Below, one piece after another: positions 36,792 through 46,664 of a stretch of 64,000 bases of DNA. This DNA comes from Ancylobacter polymorphus. GTDB lineage: Bacteria > Pseudomonadota > Alphaproteobacteria > Rhizobiales > Xanthobacteraceae. The translations under genes were made by a program, and so were the position numbers. The notes below the pieces were generated by a model that had not been told where the DNA came from, searched no databases, and saw only the letters and a list, made by a program, of their open reading frames with translations. The DNA lies in assembly GCF_022836935.1 (NCBI RefSeq), contig NZ_CP083239.1, forward strand, positions 2,990,001 to 3,054,000, given 5' to 3'. How positions within the stretch are numbered: the stretch's first letter is position 1; each line of letters starts with the position of its first letter.

Positions 36792-37538
36792 ATGACGGCT
36801 TCGGCAGAGCAGGTGACGGCGGCGGTTCTCGTCATTGGCGACGAGATCCTTTCGGGCCGCACCAAGGACCGCAACATCGGCTACATCGCCGAATATCTCA
36901 CCGCCATCGGCGTCGATGTGCGCGAGGTGCGGGTGGTGCCTGATGTCGAGGAGGAGATCGTCGCCGCCGTGAACGCGCTGCGCGCGCGCTACAGCTACGT
37001 GTTCACGACCGGCGGCATCGGCCCGACGCATGACGACATCACCGCCGATTGCGTCGCCAAGGCGTTCGGTGTCGGCATCGATATCGACCCGCGCGCCCGC
37101 GCCATGCTGCTGGAGTATATCAAGCCGGAAGACCTCAACGAGGCGCGGCTGCGCATGGCGCGCATCCCGGATGGCGCCGAGCTGGTGGAGAACCCGGTCT
37201 CCAAGGCGCCCGGCTTCTGGATCGGCAATGTGATCGTCATGGCCGGCGTGCCCACCATCATGCAGGCCATGCTCGACCAGGTGGCACCGAAGCTGAAGAC
37301 CGGGGTGCGCATGCTCTCGGAAACGGTGCGGGCCGACGCGCGCGAGGGTGATGTCGGCGGGCCGCTGGGCGAAATCGCCAAGGCCAACCCGGACGTGAGC
37401 ATCGGCAGCTACCCCTTCATGGGCGAGGATGGCCGCCCGAACACCAATCTCGTGCTGCGCAGCCGCGATGCCGCGAAGCTGGCGGCGGCGGTGGCGCAGG
37501 TCGAGGCCATGGTCGCGGCGCTGCCGCGCCGGGCGTGA
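36792..37538 (+). CDS. Molybdopterin-binding (CinA N-terminal-like) protein
   Basis: The 248-residue protein has VLVIGDEILSGRTKDRN, TTGGIGPTHDDITAD and a PGFWIGNVIVMAGVPTIM segment, as in MoaB/Mog/CinA N-terminal domains. It has no CinA nicotinamide-deamidase domain. The ATG at 36792 has ggagg about 10 bases upstream. It is divergent from the ATP-grasp gene across 214 bp. Its ligand in this subfamily is uncertain. Confidence 0.88.
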   Translation: MTASAEQVTAAVLVIGDEILSGRTKDRNIGYIAEYLTAIGVDVREVRVVPDVEEEIVAAVNALRARYSYVFTTGGIGPTHDDITADCVAKAFGVGIDIDPRARAMLLEYIKPEDLNEARLRMARIPDGAELVENPVSKAPGFWIGNVIVMAGVPTIMQAMLDQVAPKLKTGVRMLSETVRADAREGDVGGPLGEIAKANPDVSIGSYPFMGEDGRPNTNLVLRSRDAAKLAAAVAQVEAMVAALPRRA

Positions 37539-37674
37539 ACCTTCCGGTCCGATTTTCCCGTGCGAAGGCCGGAATTTCCGCGCTGCGGCACTGGAGAAGG
37601 GGCGGCACTGCCGCTAATGATCGCCGCTGACGCCTGTTGAGCCTTATCGAACCGACCTGCCGGGGCCTTTCCTG

Positions 37675-38181
37675 ATGACCGACGACCGCCAGAACAAGGC
37701 CTTTCCGGTGTCCTGGGATCAGTTCCACCGCGACGCGCGCGCGCTCGCCTGGCGGCTGGCCGGCGCGGGGCCGTTCGAGGGCATTGTCTGCATCACCCGT
37801 GGCGGGCTGGTGCCGGCGGCGATCGTGGCGCGGGAACTCGGCGTGCGACTGATCGAGACCGTGTGCATCGCCAGCTATCACGACTACACCAAGCAGGGCG
37901 AGATGCAGGTGCTGAAGCCCATTGCCGATGTGGTGACGGCGGCGGCGGGCGAGGGCGGCCGGGGGCTGCTGGTGATCGACGATCTCGTCGATACCGGCAA
38001 GACGGCGCGGGTGGTGCGCGAGATGCTGCCCGCGGCGCATTTCGCCACCGTCTATGCCAAGCCGCTGGGGCGCCCGCTGATCGACACCTTCATCACCGAG
38101 GTGAGCCAGGATACGTGGATCTATTTCCCGTGGGATATGGGGCTGAGCTTCCAGCCGCCGATCCGCGACGGGGTGGCGTGA
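37675..38181 (+). CDS. gpt: Xanthine phosphoribosyltransferase
   Basis: The 168-residue enzyme has the PRPP loop [13 protein letters not shown] and the early [18 protein letters not shown] typical of Gpt. It salvages xanthine and guanine to nucleotides. [13 protein letters not shown] near the C-terminus fits XGPRT. It precedes a small acidic protein by 9 bp. Confidence 0.92.
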   Translation: MTDDRQNKAFPVSWDQFHRDARALAWRLAGAGPFEGIVCITRGGLVPAAIVARELGVRLIETVCIASYHDYTKQGEMQVLKPIADVVTAAAGEGGRGLLVIDDLVDTGKTARVVREMLPAAHFATVYAKPLGRPLIDTFITEVSQDTWIYFPWDMGLSFQPPIRDGVA

Positions 38182-38190
38182 GGACAAGAC

Positions 38191-38589
38191 ATGGCCGACA
38201 GCTACGACGAGCCCGAGAACGACGCCGATGATGGCTATGATGCCGCCTTCGATCAGCACCGCGCGGCGCTGTACGACATGCTGATGGAATATGCCGACGA
38301 GCACGATCTGAGCGACAGCTTCATGGCGGTGCTGGCCTCCGATATCGGCCTGTCCCTGCGCATGGTCGCCTATGCCTCGGAGACCGAGAAGCCCTCGGTC
38401 GGCGGGCTGCGGCTCGATCTCGACCGCTATGCCCGCGAACTGGGCGACAGCGTGCGCGACGCCAAGAAATACGCCGCCGAATTCATCGCCGAAGCCAAGG
38501 CCGCGCAGGAAGCCGAAGGGGAAGAGGACGACGAGGAAGGCGAGGAGGACGGCGAGGGCGCGGACGACAAGGCGGGCCGCCCGTCCTGA
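38191..38589 (+). CDS. Acidic conserved hypothetical protein
   Basis: The 132-residue protein has a central helical region (QHRAALYDMLMEYADEHDL, SDSFMAVLASDIGLSLRMVAY) flanked by an acidic head and a very acidic tail rich in Glu, Asp and Gly. No membrane segment or known catalytic motif is visible. It follows gpt by 9 bp and is presumably in the same operon. I do not recognise the family. Confidence 0.8.
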   Translation: MADSYDEPENDADDGYDAAFDQHRAALYDMLMEYADEHDLSDSFMAVLASDIGLSLRMVAYASETEKPSVGGLRLDLDRYARELGDSVRDAKKYAAEFIAEAKAAQEAEGEEDDEEGEEDGEGADDKAGRPS

Positions 38590-38703
38590 GGGCTTGCCGG
38601 TCGGCGGGGCGCGCGCGTGCGCCTCGCCTTTCGGCTTCCCTTCCCGGCTTCCCTTGCGCTATGCCGGGGTGCGGCAAAATGTGCCGCTTAAGGGTCCCTA
38701 CCG

Positions 38704-39114
38704 ATGACACCCACGCTCATCTCCGGCATCCTGCTTTCGCCGATCACGGCCTTTGTCGCGCGTCTCCTGCTTGTCTTCATGTTTCTCGGCAGCGCCATCT
38801 CCAAGATCACCGATTTCGCCGGCGCCGAGGCCGAGATGGCCCATTTCGGGCTCAACCCACCGTGGCTTTTCGCGGTGGGCACCATCCTCACCCAGCTCAT
38901 CGGCGGCGTGCTGATCCTGCTCAACCGGGCCACCTGGCTCGGGGCCGGCGCGCTCGGCATCTTCACCCTGCTCACCATCCCCATCGCGCACCATTTCTGG
39001 CGCATGGAAGGGCCAATGGCGCAGTTCGAATTCTATGTCGCGGTCGAGCATCTCTCGGTGCTCGGCGGCATGCTGTTGGTCGCCATTCTGGCCGAGCGCA
39101 TGCGCGCGGCCTGA
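38704..39114 (+). CDS. DoxX-family membrane protein
   Basis: The 136-residue protein has four membrane helices and the DoxX pattern: RLLLVFMFLGSAISKITDF, an acidic/His residue group (FGLNPP), LLTIPIAHHFW and a C-terminal GGMLLVAILAERMRAA. It is an inner-membrane protein of the quinone-linked DoxD/DoxX superfamily; its role is not known here. It lies 54 bp upstream of fhs. Confidence 0.87.
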   Translation: MTPTLISGILLSPITAFVARLLLVFMFLGSAISKITDFAGAEAEMAHFGLNPPWLFAVGTILTQLIGGVLILLNRATWLGAGALGIFTLLTIPIAHHFWRMEGPMAQFEFYVAVEHLSVLGGMLLVAILAERMRAA

Positions 39115-39168
39115 CGGCGAAAGGCGACCGGCGGCACGTGGCCGGCGCAAAGTGTAACGGGAGCCTTC

Positions 39169-40863
39169 ATGAATACCGCGGCGCGCACCATCGACCCCAC
39201 CAGCGACGCGGCGATCGCCGCCTCCGTGACGCCGCGTCCCATCGAGGAGATCGGCGCCCGGCTCGGCGTGCCGGCCGCCGATCTCTACCGCTACGGCCAT
39301 GACAAGGCGAAGATCGCGCTCGGCTTCGCCCGCGCCGCCGAAGCCAAGGCGGATGGCAAGCTGATCCTCGTCACCGCCATCAACCCGACCCCGGCGGGGG
39401 AGGGCAAGACCACGACCACGATCGGCCTCGGCGATGCGCTGGCCCGCGCCGGCAAGAACGTCGCCATCGCGCTGCGCGAGCCGAGCCTCGGCCCGGTGTT
39501 CGGCTCCAAAGGTGGGGCGACCGGCGGCGGCCATGCGCAGATCGTGCCGATGCAGGACATCAACCTGCATTTCACCGGCGATTTCCACGCCATCAGCGCC
39601 GCGCACAATCTGCTCGCCGCCGCCATCGACAACCACATCTACTGGGGCAACGCGCTCGACATCGACACCCGCCGCATCAACTGGCGGCGCGTGGTCGACC
39701 TCAACGACCGCGCCCTGCGCAGTGTCGTCGTCGGGCTCGGCGGGCCGGGCAACGGCTTCTCGCGCGAGGACGGCTTCGACATCACCGTGGCCAGCGAGGT
39801 GATGGCGATCTTCTGTCTCGCCCGCTCGCTGGAAGACCTGGAAGAGCGGCTCGGCCGCATGGTGGTGGCGCAGAACCGCGCCCGCCAGCCGATCACCGCC
39901 GGCCAGCTCAAGGTCACCGGCGCGATGACCGCGCTGCTGCGCGACGCCTTCCAGCCCAACCTCGTGCAGACGCTGGAGGCGACTCCGGCGGTGGTGCATG
40001 GCGGCCCCTTCGCCAATATCGCCCATGGCTGCAATTCGGTGATGGCAACGCGCACCGCGCTCGGCCTCGCCGATTATGTCGTCACCGAAGCCGGCTTCGG
40101 CGCCGATCTCGGCGCGGAGAAGTTCCTCGACATCAAGTGCCGCCAGGCGGGGCTGGCGCCCTCCGTCGTCGTCATCGTCGCCACGGTGCGGGCGCTGAAG
40201 ATGCATGGCGGTGTGGCGCAGAAGGACCTGGGTCCCGAGAATGTCGCGGCGGTTTCCGCCGGCACCTCCAATCTCGTGCGGCATATTGAGAACATGAAGG
40301 CGTTCGGCCTGCCGGCGGTGGTGGCGATCAACCGCTTCACCAGCGACACGCCGGCCGAAATCGACGCCATCAAGGCCGCCTGCGCGGCGGTGGGCGCGCG
40401 CGTGCATCTGTGTTCGCACTGGGCCGAGGGCTCGGCCGGCGCGCTCGGTCTCGCCGAGGAGGTGGCGGCGCTCGCCGAGGCCCCCTCCGCCTTCCGTCCG
40501 CTTTATGAGAGCAGCCTGCCGCTGGTGCAGAAGATCGAGACCATCGCCACCCGCATCTACCGCGCCGGTTCGGTGGCGATCGAGCCCGCCGCCTTGCGCA
40601 AGCTTGCCGAGTTCGAGGCGCAGGGCTATGGCGACCTGCCGATCTGCATGGCCAAGACGCAGTACAGCTTCTCCGCCGACCCGGCCAAGCGCGGCGCGCC
40701 GGAAGGCTTCGTGCTGCCGGTGCGCGACGTGCGGCTCTCGGCCGGCGCCGGCTTCGTGGTGGCGCTGTGCGGCGACGTGATGACCATGCCCGGCCTGCCC
40801 TCGCGCCCGGCGGCGGAAGACATCTTCGTCGACGAGACCGGCTTCATCGGCGGGGTGTTCTGA
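39169..40863 (+). CDS. fhs: Formate--tetrahydrofolate ligase
   Basis: The 564-residue enzyme makes 10-formyl-THF from formate, THF and ATP. The P-loop [18 protein letters not shown] lies at ~72-88 and is followed by [20 protein letters not shown] and [11 protein letters not shown], all diagnostic of Fhs. Length is normal (about 555-565). It supplies one-carbon units and suits an organism growing on C1 compounds or formate. The tRNA-Leu gene follows 42 bp later. Confidence 0.97.
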   Translation: MNTAARTIDPTSDAAIAASVTPRPIEEIGARLGVPAADLYRYGHDKAKIALGFARAAEAKADGKLILVTAINPTPAGEGKTTTTIGLGDALARAGKNVAIALREPSLGPVFGSKGGATGGGHAQIVPMQDINLHFTGDFHAISAAHNLLAAAIDNHIYWGNALDIDTRRINWRRVVDLNDRALRSVVVGLGGPGNGFSREDGFDITVASEVMAIFCLARSLEDLEERLGRMVVAQNRARQPITAGQLKVTGAMTALLRDAFQPNLVQTLEATPAVVHGGPFANIAHGCNSVMATRTALGLADYVVTEAGFGADLGAEKFLDIKCRQAGLAPSVVVIVATVRALKMHGGVAQKDLGPENVAAVSAGTSNLVRHIENMKAFGLPAVVAINRFTSDTPAEIDAIKAACAAVGARVHLCSHWAEGSAGALGLAEEVAALAEAPSAFRPLYESSLPLVQKIETIATRIYRAGSVAIEPAALRKLAEFEAQGYGDLPICMAKTQYSFSADPAKRGAPEGFVLPVRDVRLSAGAGFVVALCGDVMTMPGLPSRPAAEDIFVDETGFIGGVF

Positions 40864-40905
40864 AGACCCCACCGAAAGCGGCGGATCGCCACCGCCGAGA
40901 GCCTT

Positions 40906-40991
40906 GCGGGCGTGGCGAAACAGGTAGACGCAACGGACTTAAAATCCGTTTCTCTCTGAGAGTGCCGGTTCGAGCCCGGCCGCCCGCACCA
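40906..40991 (+). tRNA. tRNA-Leu (UAA anticodon)
   Basis: The acceptor stem gcgggcg (40906-40912) pairs with cgcccgc (40981-40987), followed by A and an encoded CCA. The anticodon loop cttaaaa gives TAA at 40940-40942. A long variable arm (ctctgagag region) marks a class II tRNA. The T-arm ggttcgagcc is standard. Confidence 0.97.
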
Positions 40992-41053
40992 GCCCTTTGT
41001 CGCAGGCGCGCATGGGTGGCCGCCCCTTCGCGGATGGCCACCGGTTGTCGGCG

Positions 41054-41530
41054 TCAGTCCACCAGCTCGATCTTGTGCTCGTAATGGCCGGCATCGCGGC
41101 GGGTGGTGGTCATCTGCCCGCGCTTGCCGATAAACCGGCCGGTGCCGCCGACAATGGCGCGCACCTGCGGCGCGTCCACCACCATCTCGCCGGCACCCAC
41201 CGCATAGACCGAGCGGCCGGCGATGACGAGCGTATCGGCATTGCCGAAGTCGAGCACGATGTCGGCGAGGCGGTCGAAGAACTTGTCGCCGGCCCCGTCG
41301 GGTACGTCCACCGTGGTGATGAGCCCGTTCATCGTGCCCTTCTTGCCGTCAGCGGTGGTGAAGGCGGCTTCGAACGCCAGCATGTCGCCATGCGAGGCGC
41401 CTTCCTTGCCAAGGTCGATATGGGTGAGTTCCGGCTTGTCCTGGATGATGCTGAAGCTGTCGCGCGCCTGCGCCGCACCGCTCAGCAGCAGCGCGCCGGC
41501 GAGGCCCGCCAGCAGGGATAGACGTGTCAT
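41054..41530 (-). CDS. Secreted allene-oxide-cyclase-like barrel protein (hypothetical)
   Basis: The 158-residue precursor has a signal peptide (SGAAQA-RDS). The C-terminal IVGGTGRFIGKRGQMTTTRRDAGHYEHKIEL matches the end of the allene oxide cyclase/dirigent-like eight-stranded barrel, where GGTG-F-x-G-x-R-G is conserved. In bacteria these are small periplasmic proteins of unknown function. It converges on tRNA-Leu. Confidence 0.7.
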   Translation of the reverse strand: MTRLSLLAGLAGALLLSGAAQARDSFSIIQDKPELTHIDLGKEGASHGDMLAFEAAFTTADGKKGTMNGLITTVDVPDGAGDKFFDRLADIVLDFGNADTLVIAGRSVYAVGAGEMVVDAPQVRAIVGGTGRFIGKRGQMTTTRRDAGHYEHKIELVD

Positions 41531-41707
41531 GAGGGGCGTCCTTGGCTGTCGATACCGCTAGGGAACTGGTTGGCTCCGCCACCCCGGTACCAATCGCGCG
41601 GCCGCACCGTCAAAGCCGATTTTTGGATGGATCGCTTGCGGCCGCCCCCACACGCGCCGGGCGGCGCTTCAAGCCCGCCGGACGCCCCTCATGAGCCGGC
41701 TACGCTC

Positions 41708-42469
41708 CTAGCCGATGCTCTCGCCGCCATCCACCACCAGCGCCTGGCCGGTCATGAAGGAGGATCGGTCGGAGACGAGGAACAGGATGGCCTCGGCGAT
41801 TTCCTCCGCGCTGGCCCAGCGGCCCATGGGAATTTTCTCGCGCACATAGGCCTCGATGGCGGCGCGCCCGCCCATCTGGGCGATGAAGGGCTCGTTGAAC
41901 GGGGTGTCGACCCAGCCCGGGCACAGCGCGTTCACCCGCACATTGTGCCGGGCATAGTCGATCGCCATCTGCCGGGCCATGGCGATGACCGCGTGCTTGG
42001 AGGTGGTGTAGGCGATCATCTCGCGGTCGTAGAACACGCCGGAATTGGAGGCGGTGATCAGGATCACCCCGCCGCCCTGCGCCATCATCGCCGGCATGGC
42101 GAGGCGGGCGGCGAGATAGGAGGCGCGGACATTGATCCGCCAGGAGCGGTCCATGCCATCCGGCGCCACCTCGGTCAGCGGCCCGCCCACCTGCACGCCG
42201 GCATGGCTGTGCAGGATGTCGAGGCGTCCGTGACGCGCCAGCGCGCCGCCCACCAGCGCCTCAATGTCGGCGTCGACATCGACATCGGTACGCACCGCCT
42301 CGGCCCGACCGCCCGCCGCTTGGATGGCCGCCACGGTCGCCTCACCTGAAGCCCCGTCGCGGTCGGCGACGATGACATGCGCGCCCTCGCGCGCCATGGC
42401 GAGCGCCCCGGCACGGCCGATCCCAGAGCCGGCGCCGGTGACGATGGCGATCTTGTCCTTGAGAATCAT
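41708..42469 (-). CDS. SDR-family oxidoreductase (polyamine-ABC operon)
   Basis: The 253-residue Rossmann enzyme has TGAGSGIG, the catalytic Ser in TASNSG, YTTSK and VNALCPGWVDTPFN. It starts 7 bp after the potC stop and so ends the ABC operon. A dehydrogenase on the imported compound is a natural inference. The conserved NAG motif reads HAG (LHSHAG) in place of the more usual NNAG. Confidence 0.9.
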   Translation of the reverse strand: MILKDKIAIVTGAGSGIGRAGALAMAREGAHVIVADRDGASGEATVAAIQAAGGRAEAVRTDVDVDADIEALVGGALARHGRLDILHSHAGVQVGGPLTEVAPDGMDRSWRINVRASYLAARLAMPAMMAQGGGVILITASNSGVFYDREMIAYTTSKHAVIAMARQMAIDYARHNVRVNALCPGWVDTPFNEPFIAQMGGRAAIEAYVREKIPMGRWASAEEIAEAILFLVSDRSSFMTGQALVVDGGESIG

Positions 42470-42476
42470 GATGTAC

Positions 42477-43295
42477 CTACGAGGAAGCCGGCTGCCGCCG
42501 GCGCAGCAGAAGCTGCGCCGCGATGACGAGGACGATGGACGCCGCCAGCACCAGCGCGCCGATGGCGTTGATCTCCGGCGTGACGCCGCGCCGGATGGAG
42601 GCGAAGACATAGATCGGCAGCGTGGTCTGCGAGCCCGCGACGAAGAAGGCGACGATGAAATCGTCGAAGGAGAAGGTGAAGGCCAGCAGGAAGCCGGCGA
42701 GGATGGCGGGCAGGATCTGCGGCAGCACGATGCAGCGGAAGGTGGTGAAGGGCCCGGCATAGAGGTCGCTGGAGGCTTCCACCATGTCGCGCCCCAGCGC
42801 GCCGAGCCGCGCCCGCACGATCATGGTGACCAGCGCAGTGGAGAACAGCCCATGCGCGGCGATGATCGAGCCATAGCCGAGCGACAGGCGCGGCGGGGCA
42901 TCGCCCGGCCACAGCGCCGCGAGCACCGGATTGACGAGGCCGAACAGCTGCACCAGCGCCACCAGCGTGGCGATGCCGATCACCACGCCCGGCACGACGA
43001 TGGCGGCGCCGAACAGCGCGTCGAACACGGCGCGGGTGCGCGGCCCGGCGCGGCCGAGCCCGATGGCGGCGGCGGTGCCGCACAGCGAGGCAAGCCCCGC
43101 GCTGGTCGTCGCCACGATCAGGCTGTTGGTCAGCGCTTCCATCAGGAAGGTGTTGGAGAGCGCCCGCCCGTACCACTGGAAGGAAAAGCCGGTGAACTCG
43201 CTCGCATGCCGCCCCGCATTGAAGGAGAACAGCACCACCAGCGCGATGGGCAGATAGAGAAAGCCGTAAACGGCGGTGACGAAGGCGCGCATCAT
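42477..43295 (-). CDS. potC: ABC transporter permease, PotC-like
   Basis: The 272-residue protein has six helices, the EAA-type loop EASSDLYAGPFTTFRCIVLPQILP and AGSQTTLPIYVFASIRRGVTPEINA, as in polyamine permeases. Its two-ATG start (43295, 43292) overlaps the potB stop by 4 bp. It forms the membrane pore with PotB. The substrate may be putrescine-like, or another amine. Confidence 0.88.
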   Translation of the reverse strand: MMRAFVTAVYGFLYLPIALVVLFSFNAGRHASEFTGFSFQWYGRALSNTFLMEALTNSLIVATTSAGLASLCGTAAAIGLGRAGPRTRAVFDALFGAAIVVPGVVIGIATLVALVQLFGLVNPVLAALWPGDAPPRLSLGYGSIIAAHGLFSTALVTMIVRARLGALGRDMVEASSDLYAGPFTTFRCIVLPQILPAILAGFLLAFTFSFDDFIVAFFVAGSQTTLPIYVFASIRRGVTPEINAIGALVLAASIVLVIAAQLLLRRRQPASS

Positions 43296-44152
43296 AGGAG
43301 ATCGACCTGTCGGGCGCCGGAGAGCCGGGCGGTGAGGCGGTTGGCGGCCAGCAGCAGCACCACGGCGATGGCGACCAACGCCACGGCGATGGCCGAGCCG
43401 AACGGCCAGTTGCGCGATTGCAGGAACAGGTCCACCAGCGCATTGCCGATGAAGAACACCTTGCCGCCGCCGAGCAGGGTGGGGATCAGGTACTCGCCCA
43501 GCAGCAGGATAAGCACCAGCGAGAAGCCGGTCATCATGCCGGGCAGCGAGAGCCGCAGGGTGACGCTGAAGAAGGTGGAGAACGGCGTCGCGCCGAGATC
43601 GGCCGAGGCTTCCAGCAGCCGGCGGTCGAGCCGTTCCAGGCTGATATAGATCGGCAGGATCATCAGCGGCAGATAGCCATAGACGATGCCGAGCAGCACC
43701 GCGCCGGGCGTGTTGATGAAGCGCATCTCCGGCAGGCCGACCAATTCCAGAAAGGCGGGAATGCCGCGCGCGCCGAGAATATACATCCAGGCATAGGTGC
43801 GGATCAGGAGGCTGGTCCAGAACGGGATGACGATCAGCGCCACCAGCAGCAGCCGGCGCTGGGGCAGCACCTTCAGCGCGAGATAATAGGCGACGGGATA
43901 GGCGATGAGCAGGCAGGCCAGCGCGCCGGCCGGGGCCAGCACCAGCGTGTTCCAGAACGCCGTCGCCCGCGCCGGCAGATTGGCATATTGCGCCAGTGTC
44001 AAGGCCGGGGCGTAGCCGCCCGCCGGCGCCCGCTCGCCGAGGCTGAACACGACGATGGCGGCGAAGGGCAGCACCAGGAACAGGAACAGCCACACCGCCG
44101 CCGGGGCGAGCAGCAGGGCCGTGACCAATCGCTTGCGGGCGGCGCTCGACAT
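43292..44152 (-). CDS. potB: ABC transporter permease, PotB-like
   Basis: This protein of about 286 residues has six helices, with a long first periplasmic loop and the EAA loop LLEASADLGATPFSTFFSVTLRLSLPG. WTSLLIRTYAWMYILG matches PotB/PotH permeases. I use the ATG at 44152; a GTG at 44167 is five codons upstream and lacks a site. Overlap with potC implies coupling. Confidence 0.88.
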   Translation of the reverse strand: MSSAARKRLVTALLLAPAAVWLFLFLVLPFAAIVVFSLGERAPAGGYAPALTLAQYANLPARATAFWNTLVLAPAGALACLLIAYPVAYYLALKVLPQRRLLLVALIVIPFWTSLLIRTYAWMYILGARGIPAFLELVGLPEMRFINTPGAVLLGIVYGYLPLMILPIYISLERLDRRLLEASADLGATPFSTFFSVTLRLSLPGMMTGFSLVLILLLGEYLIPTLLGGGKVFFIGNALVDLFLQSRNWPFGSAIAVALVAIAVVLLLAANRLTARLSGARQVDLL

Positions 44153-44240
44153 GGCGGTCCACTTCACGGGGAGGGGGGCGAGAGCGCGGGAAGCGCTCCC
44201 GAAGCGGGGCCGGGAGCGTGCGCCCCCGGCCGGCGCCGGC

Positions 44241-45404
44241 TCAGGCGGATTTGAAGCGCGCCATCAGCTCGGCACGGTTCGGGTCGGTCAGCGTCGCCGC
44301 CGCGCCGAATTCCAGCGGGGCGAGCAGATCGGCGGCGGGGTAGAGGATCGGGTTGTCGAGCAGATCCTTGGGCAGCAGGGCGTTGACGCGCGCATCGGTG
44401 GAGGGCGCGCCATTGGCGATGTGCTCCTTCACCGCCACCTTGGGGTCCATCAGGTGGTTCAGCAGCGCATAGGCGGCCGGCTTGTTCGGCGCGTCCTTCG
44501 GGATGGCGTAGAAGTCGGTCCAGATCTCCCCGCCTTCCTTGCCGAGCACATAGTTGATCTCGGGGATGTCGCGGTGCAGCTGGGCGCCGTCATTGGTCCA
44601 GCACATAGTCAGCCAGGCATCGCCGCTGCGCATGGCGGGCTGGTAGTCGCTGGAAATGGCGAAGAGGTGCGGCTTCACCTTGAGCAGCAGCTCCTCGGCC
44701 TTGGCCAGCTCGTCCGGCTTCAGCGAGTTGAAGGAATAGCCGTAATATTTCAGCGCGTTGCCGATGGTGGTGAGCTGATAGTCATGCACCATGGAGCGGC
44801 CGCTGCCGGTGGTCATGGCGACATCGAAGAAGCTCTTCCAGCTGTCCATCGGCGCGGTGAGCTTCTTGGTGTTCACCGCGAAGCCGGTGGTGCCCCAGTT
44901 CTTCGGCACCGCGCAGAGCACGCCGGCCACCTCGCCCTCGGCGGTGAAGCGCTTGTTCTGCGCGGCGGCGTCGTAATTGGGCAGCTTGGCGAGGTCGAGC
45001 GGGTCGATCAGGTCGAGCTGGCGATAGGTCGAGATCGTGTAGTTGGTCGGCACGAACAGCGACCAGCCCGAGCCGCCGGCCTGCAGCTTGGCCAGCATTT
45101 CTTCATTCGAGCCGAACACGTTCACCTCGACCGCAACGCCGGTCTTGGTGGTGAAATCGACGAAGGTCTGCGGGTCGTGGTAGTTCGGCCAGGTGGCGAT
45201 CGACATGCGGTCGCCGAGTTCACCGGCCGCGAAGGCCGGCATCGGCTTGAGGCCGAATTCGCCGGCGAGCACCGCGGTGGCGGCGCCGAGGCCGGTCACG
45301 CCGAGAAAGTGCCGGCGGCTGATGGAGCCGCGGCGGAAGCGCAGCAGCTGATCGATGAATTCCCGCGCCGAGAGCGGCAGGCCGTCACGATAGGACTTCG
45401 ACAT
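44241..45404 (-). CDS. potD: Spermidine/putrescine-type binding protein (PotD/PotF-like)
   Basis: The 387-residue precursor has a Tat-like signal (SISRRHFLGVTGLGAATAVLAG). The mature part has ATWPNYHDPQTFVDFTTKTGVAVEV, FGSNEEMLAKL and WTDFYAIPKDAPN, as in PotD/PotF. It binds an amine in the periplasm. The start overlaps the potA stop by 20 bp. Confidence 0.88.
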   Translation of the reverse strand: MSKSYRDGLPLSAREFIDQLLRFRRGSISRRHFLGVTGLGAATAVLAGEFGLKPMPAFAAGELGDRMSIATWPNYHDPQTFVDFTTKTGVAVEVNVFGSNEEMLAKLQAGGSGWSLFVPTNYTISTYRQLDLIDPLDLAKLPNYDAAAQNKRFTAEGEVAGVLCAVPKNWGTTGFAVNTKKLTAPMDSWKSFFDVAMTTGSGRSMVHDYQLTTIGNALKYYGYSFNSLKPDELAKAEELLLKVKPHLFAISSDYQPAMRSGDAWLTMCWTNDGAQLHRDIPEINYVLGKEGGEIWTDFYAIPKDAPNKPAAYALLNHLMDPKVAVKEHIANGAPSTDARVNALLPKDLLDNPILYPAADLLAPLEFGAAATLTDPNRAELMARFKSA

Positions 45405-46524
45405 GGCTGGTTTCCCTCTGGGTGGTCTTGTTGTCCGCCGCCGGAAACGCCAGCGGCGCGCCGGGGTTGAAGCTGATGGCGACGCTGTCGCCGGGTTGCA
45501 GCAGATCGCTGCGGGCCGCGTCATGGTCGGCGGTGGCGAGCAGCGTGCCGAGGCCCGGCACCTCGATGGCGTATTCGGCGGTGGAGCCGAGGAAGATCCG
45601 GTTGCGGATGATGCCGCCGAGCCCGGTCTCGCCCGTCGCGGCGCCGAGGCGCAGCGCCTCGGGGCGCAGGCTCACCGACACCGCCGCGCCGGGGGCGCCG
45701 CCGCCGGTGAGCCGGGCGCCGATCTCCATGCCGTTGGCGAGGCGGATGCGGGCGGCGCCGCCGCCATTCGCCACCACCGTGCCGTCGAGGAAATTGGTCT
45801 TGCCGACAAAGGCGGCGACGAAGCGGTCGGCCGGGCGGTCGTAAATCTCGTCCGGCGCGCCGAGCTGGACGATGCGCCCGCCATTCATCACGCACACCAC
45901 GTCGCTCATGGACAGCGCCTCTTCCTGGTCGTGGGTGACGAGGACAAAGGTGATGCCGAGTTCGCGCTGCAGATTCTGCAACTCGATCTGCATGTCGGTG
46001 CGCAGCTTCTTGTCGAGCGCGGCGAGCGGCTCGTCGAGCAACAGTACGGAAGGCCGGTTCACCAGCGCCCGCGCCAGCGCCACGCGCTGCTGCTGGCCGC
46101 CGGAAAGCTCGTGGACCTTGCGCCTGCCGAAGCCGGCGAGCTGCACCATGGCGAGCGCATCCGCCGTGCGCCGGGCGATCTCGGAGGAGGACAGGCGCGG
46201 GCGCACCTGCCGCAGGCCATAGGCGACATTGGCGCTGACATCGAAATGCGGGAACAGCGCATAGTGCTGAAACACCATGTTCACCGGCCGGCGATAGGGC
46301 GGCACCTCCGCCATGTCGGCGCCGCCGATCAGTACCTGGCCGGTGCTCGGCTGCTCGAAGCCGCCGATCATCCGCAGGCAGGTGGTCTTGCCGCAGCCGG
46401 AAGGGCCGAGCAGGGCGATGAACGCGCCCTTCGGCACGGCGAAATCAGTGGGGTGGACGGCGGTGACATCGCCATAGCGCTTGCTGACGCCGCGAAACTC
46501 GATGTCGAGGGTCTCAGAAGCCAC
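45385..46524 (-). CDS. potA: Polyamine-type ABC ATP-binding protein (PotA-like)
   Basis: The 379-residue protein has Walker A GPSGCGKTTCLRMIGG, signature LSGGQQQRVALARAL, Walker B VLLLDEPLAALD and a C-terminal TOBE domain (SLRPEALRLG). It energises PotBC. First gene of the operon; a LuxR regulator starts 140 bp away on the opposite strand. Confidence 0.92.
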   Translation of the reverse strand: MASETLDIEFRGVSKRYGDVTAVHPTDFAVPKGAFIALLGPSGCGKTTCLRMIGGFEQPSTGQVLIGGADMAEVPPYRRPVNMVFQHYALFPHFDVSANVAYGLRQVRPRLSSSEIARRTADALAMVQLAGFGRRKVHELSGGQQQRVALARALVNRPSVLLLDEPLAALDKKLRTDMQIELQNLQRELGITFVLVTHDQEEALSMSDVVCVMNGGRIVQLGAPDEIYDRPADRFVAAFVGKTNFLDGTVVANGGGAARIRLANGMEIGARLTGGGAPGAAVSVSLRPEALRLGAATGETGLGGIIRNRIFLGSTAEYAIEVPGLGTLLATADHDAARSDLLQPGDSVAISFNPGAPLAFPAADNKTTQRETSHVEVLS

Positions 46525-46664
46525 CGGCTTTCTCCGCAGCTTCCGGTCGCCTTACAGAGTGGCGGCCGGATCCTTATTCGTTAAAATGCTAATACCGGCG
46601 CGTTTCAGGGGATATACCTTTGCAGTGGTAGAAAGGGCCTATTTATCAGTCACAGGGGGTATAG

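Noticed and set aside
40901-41053. Integration site at tRNA-Leu
   Set aside because: No integrase, no repeated tRNA 3' end and no change in composition were found around the tRNA.
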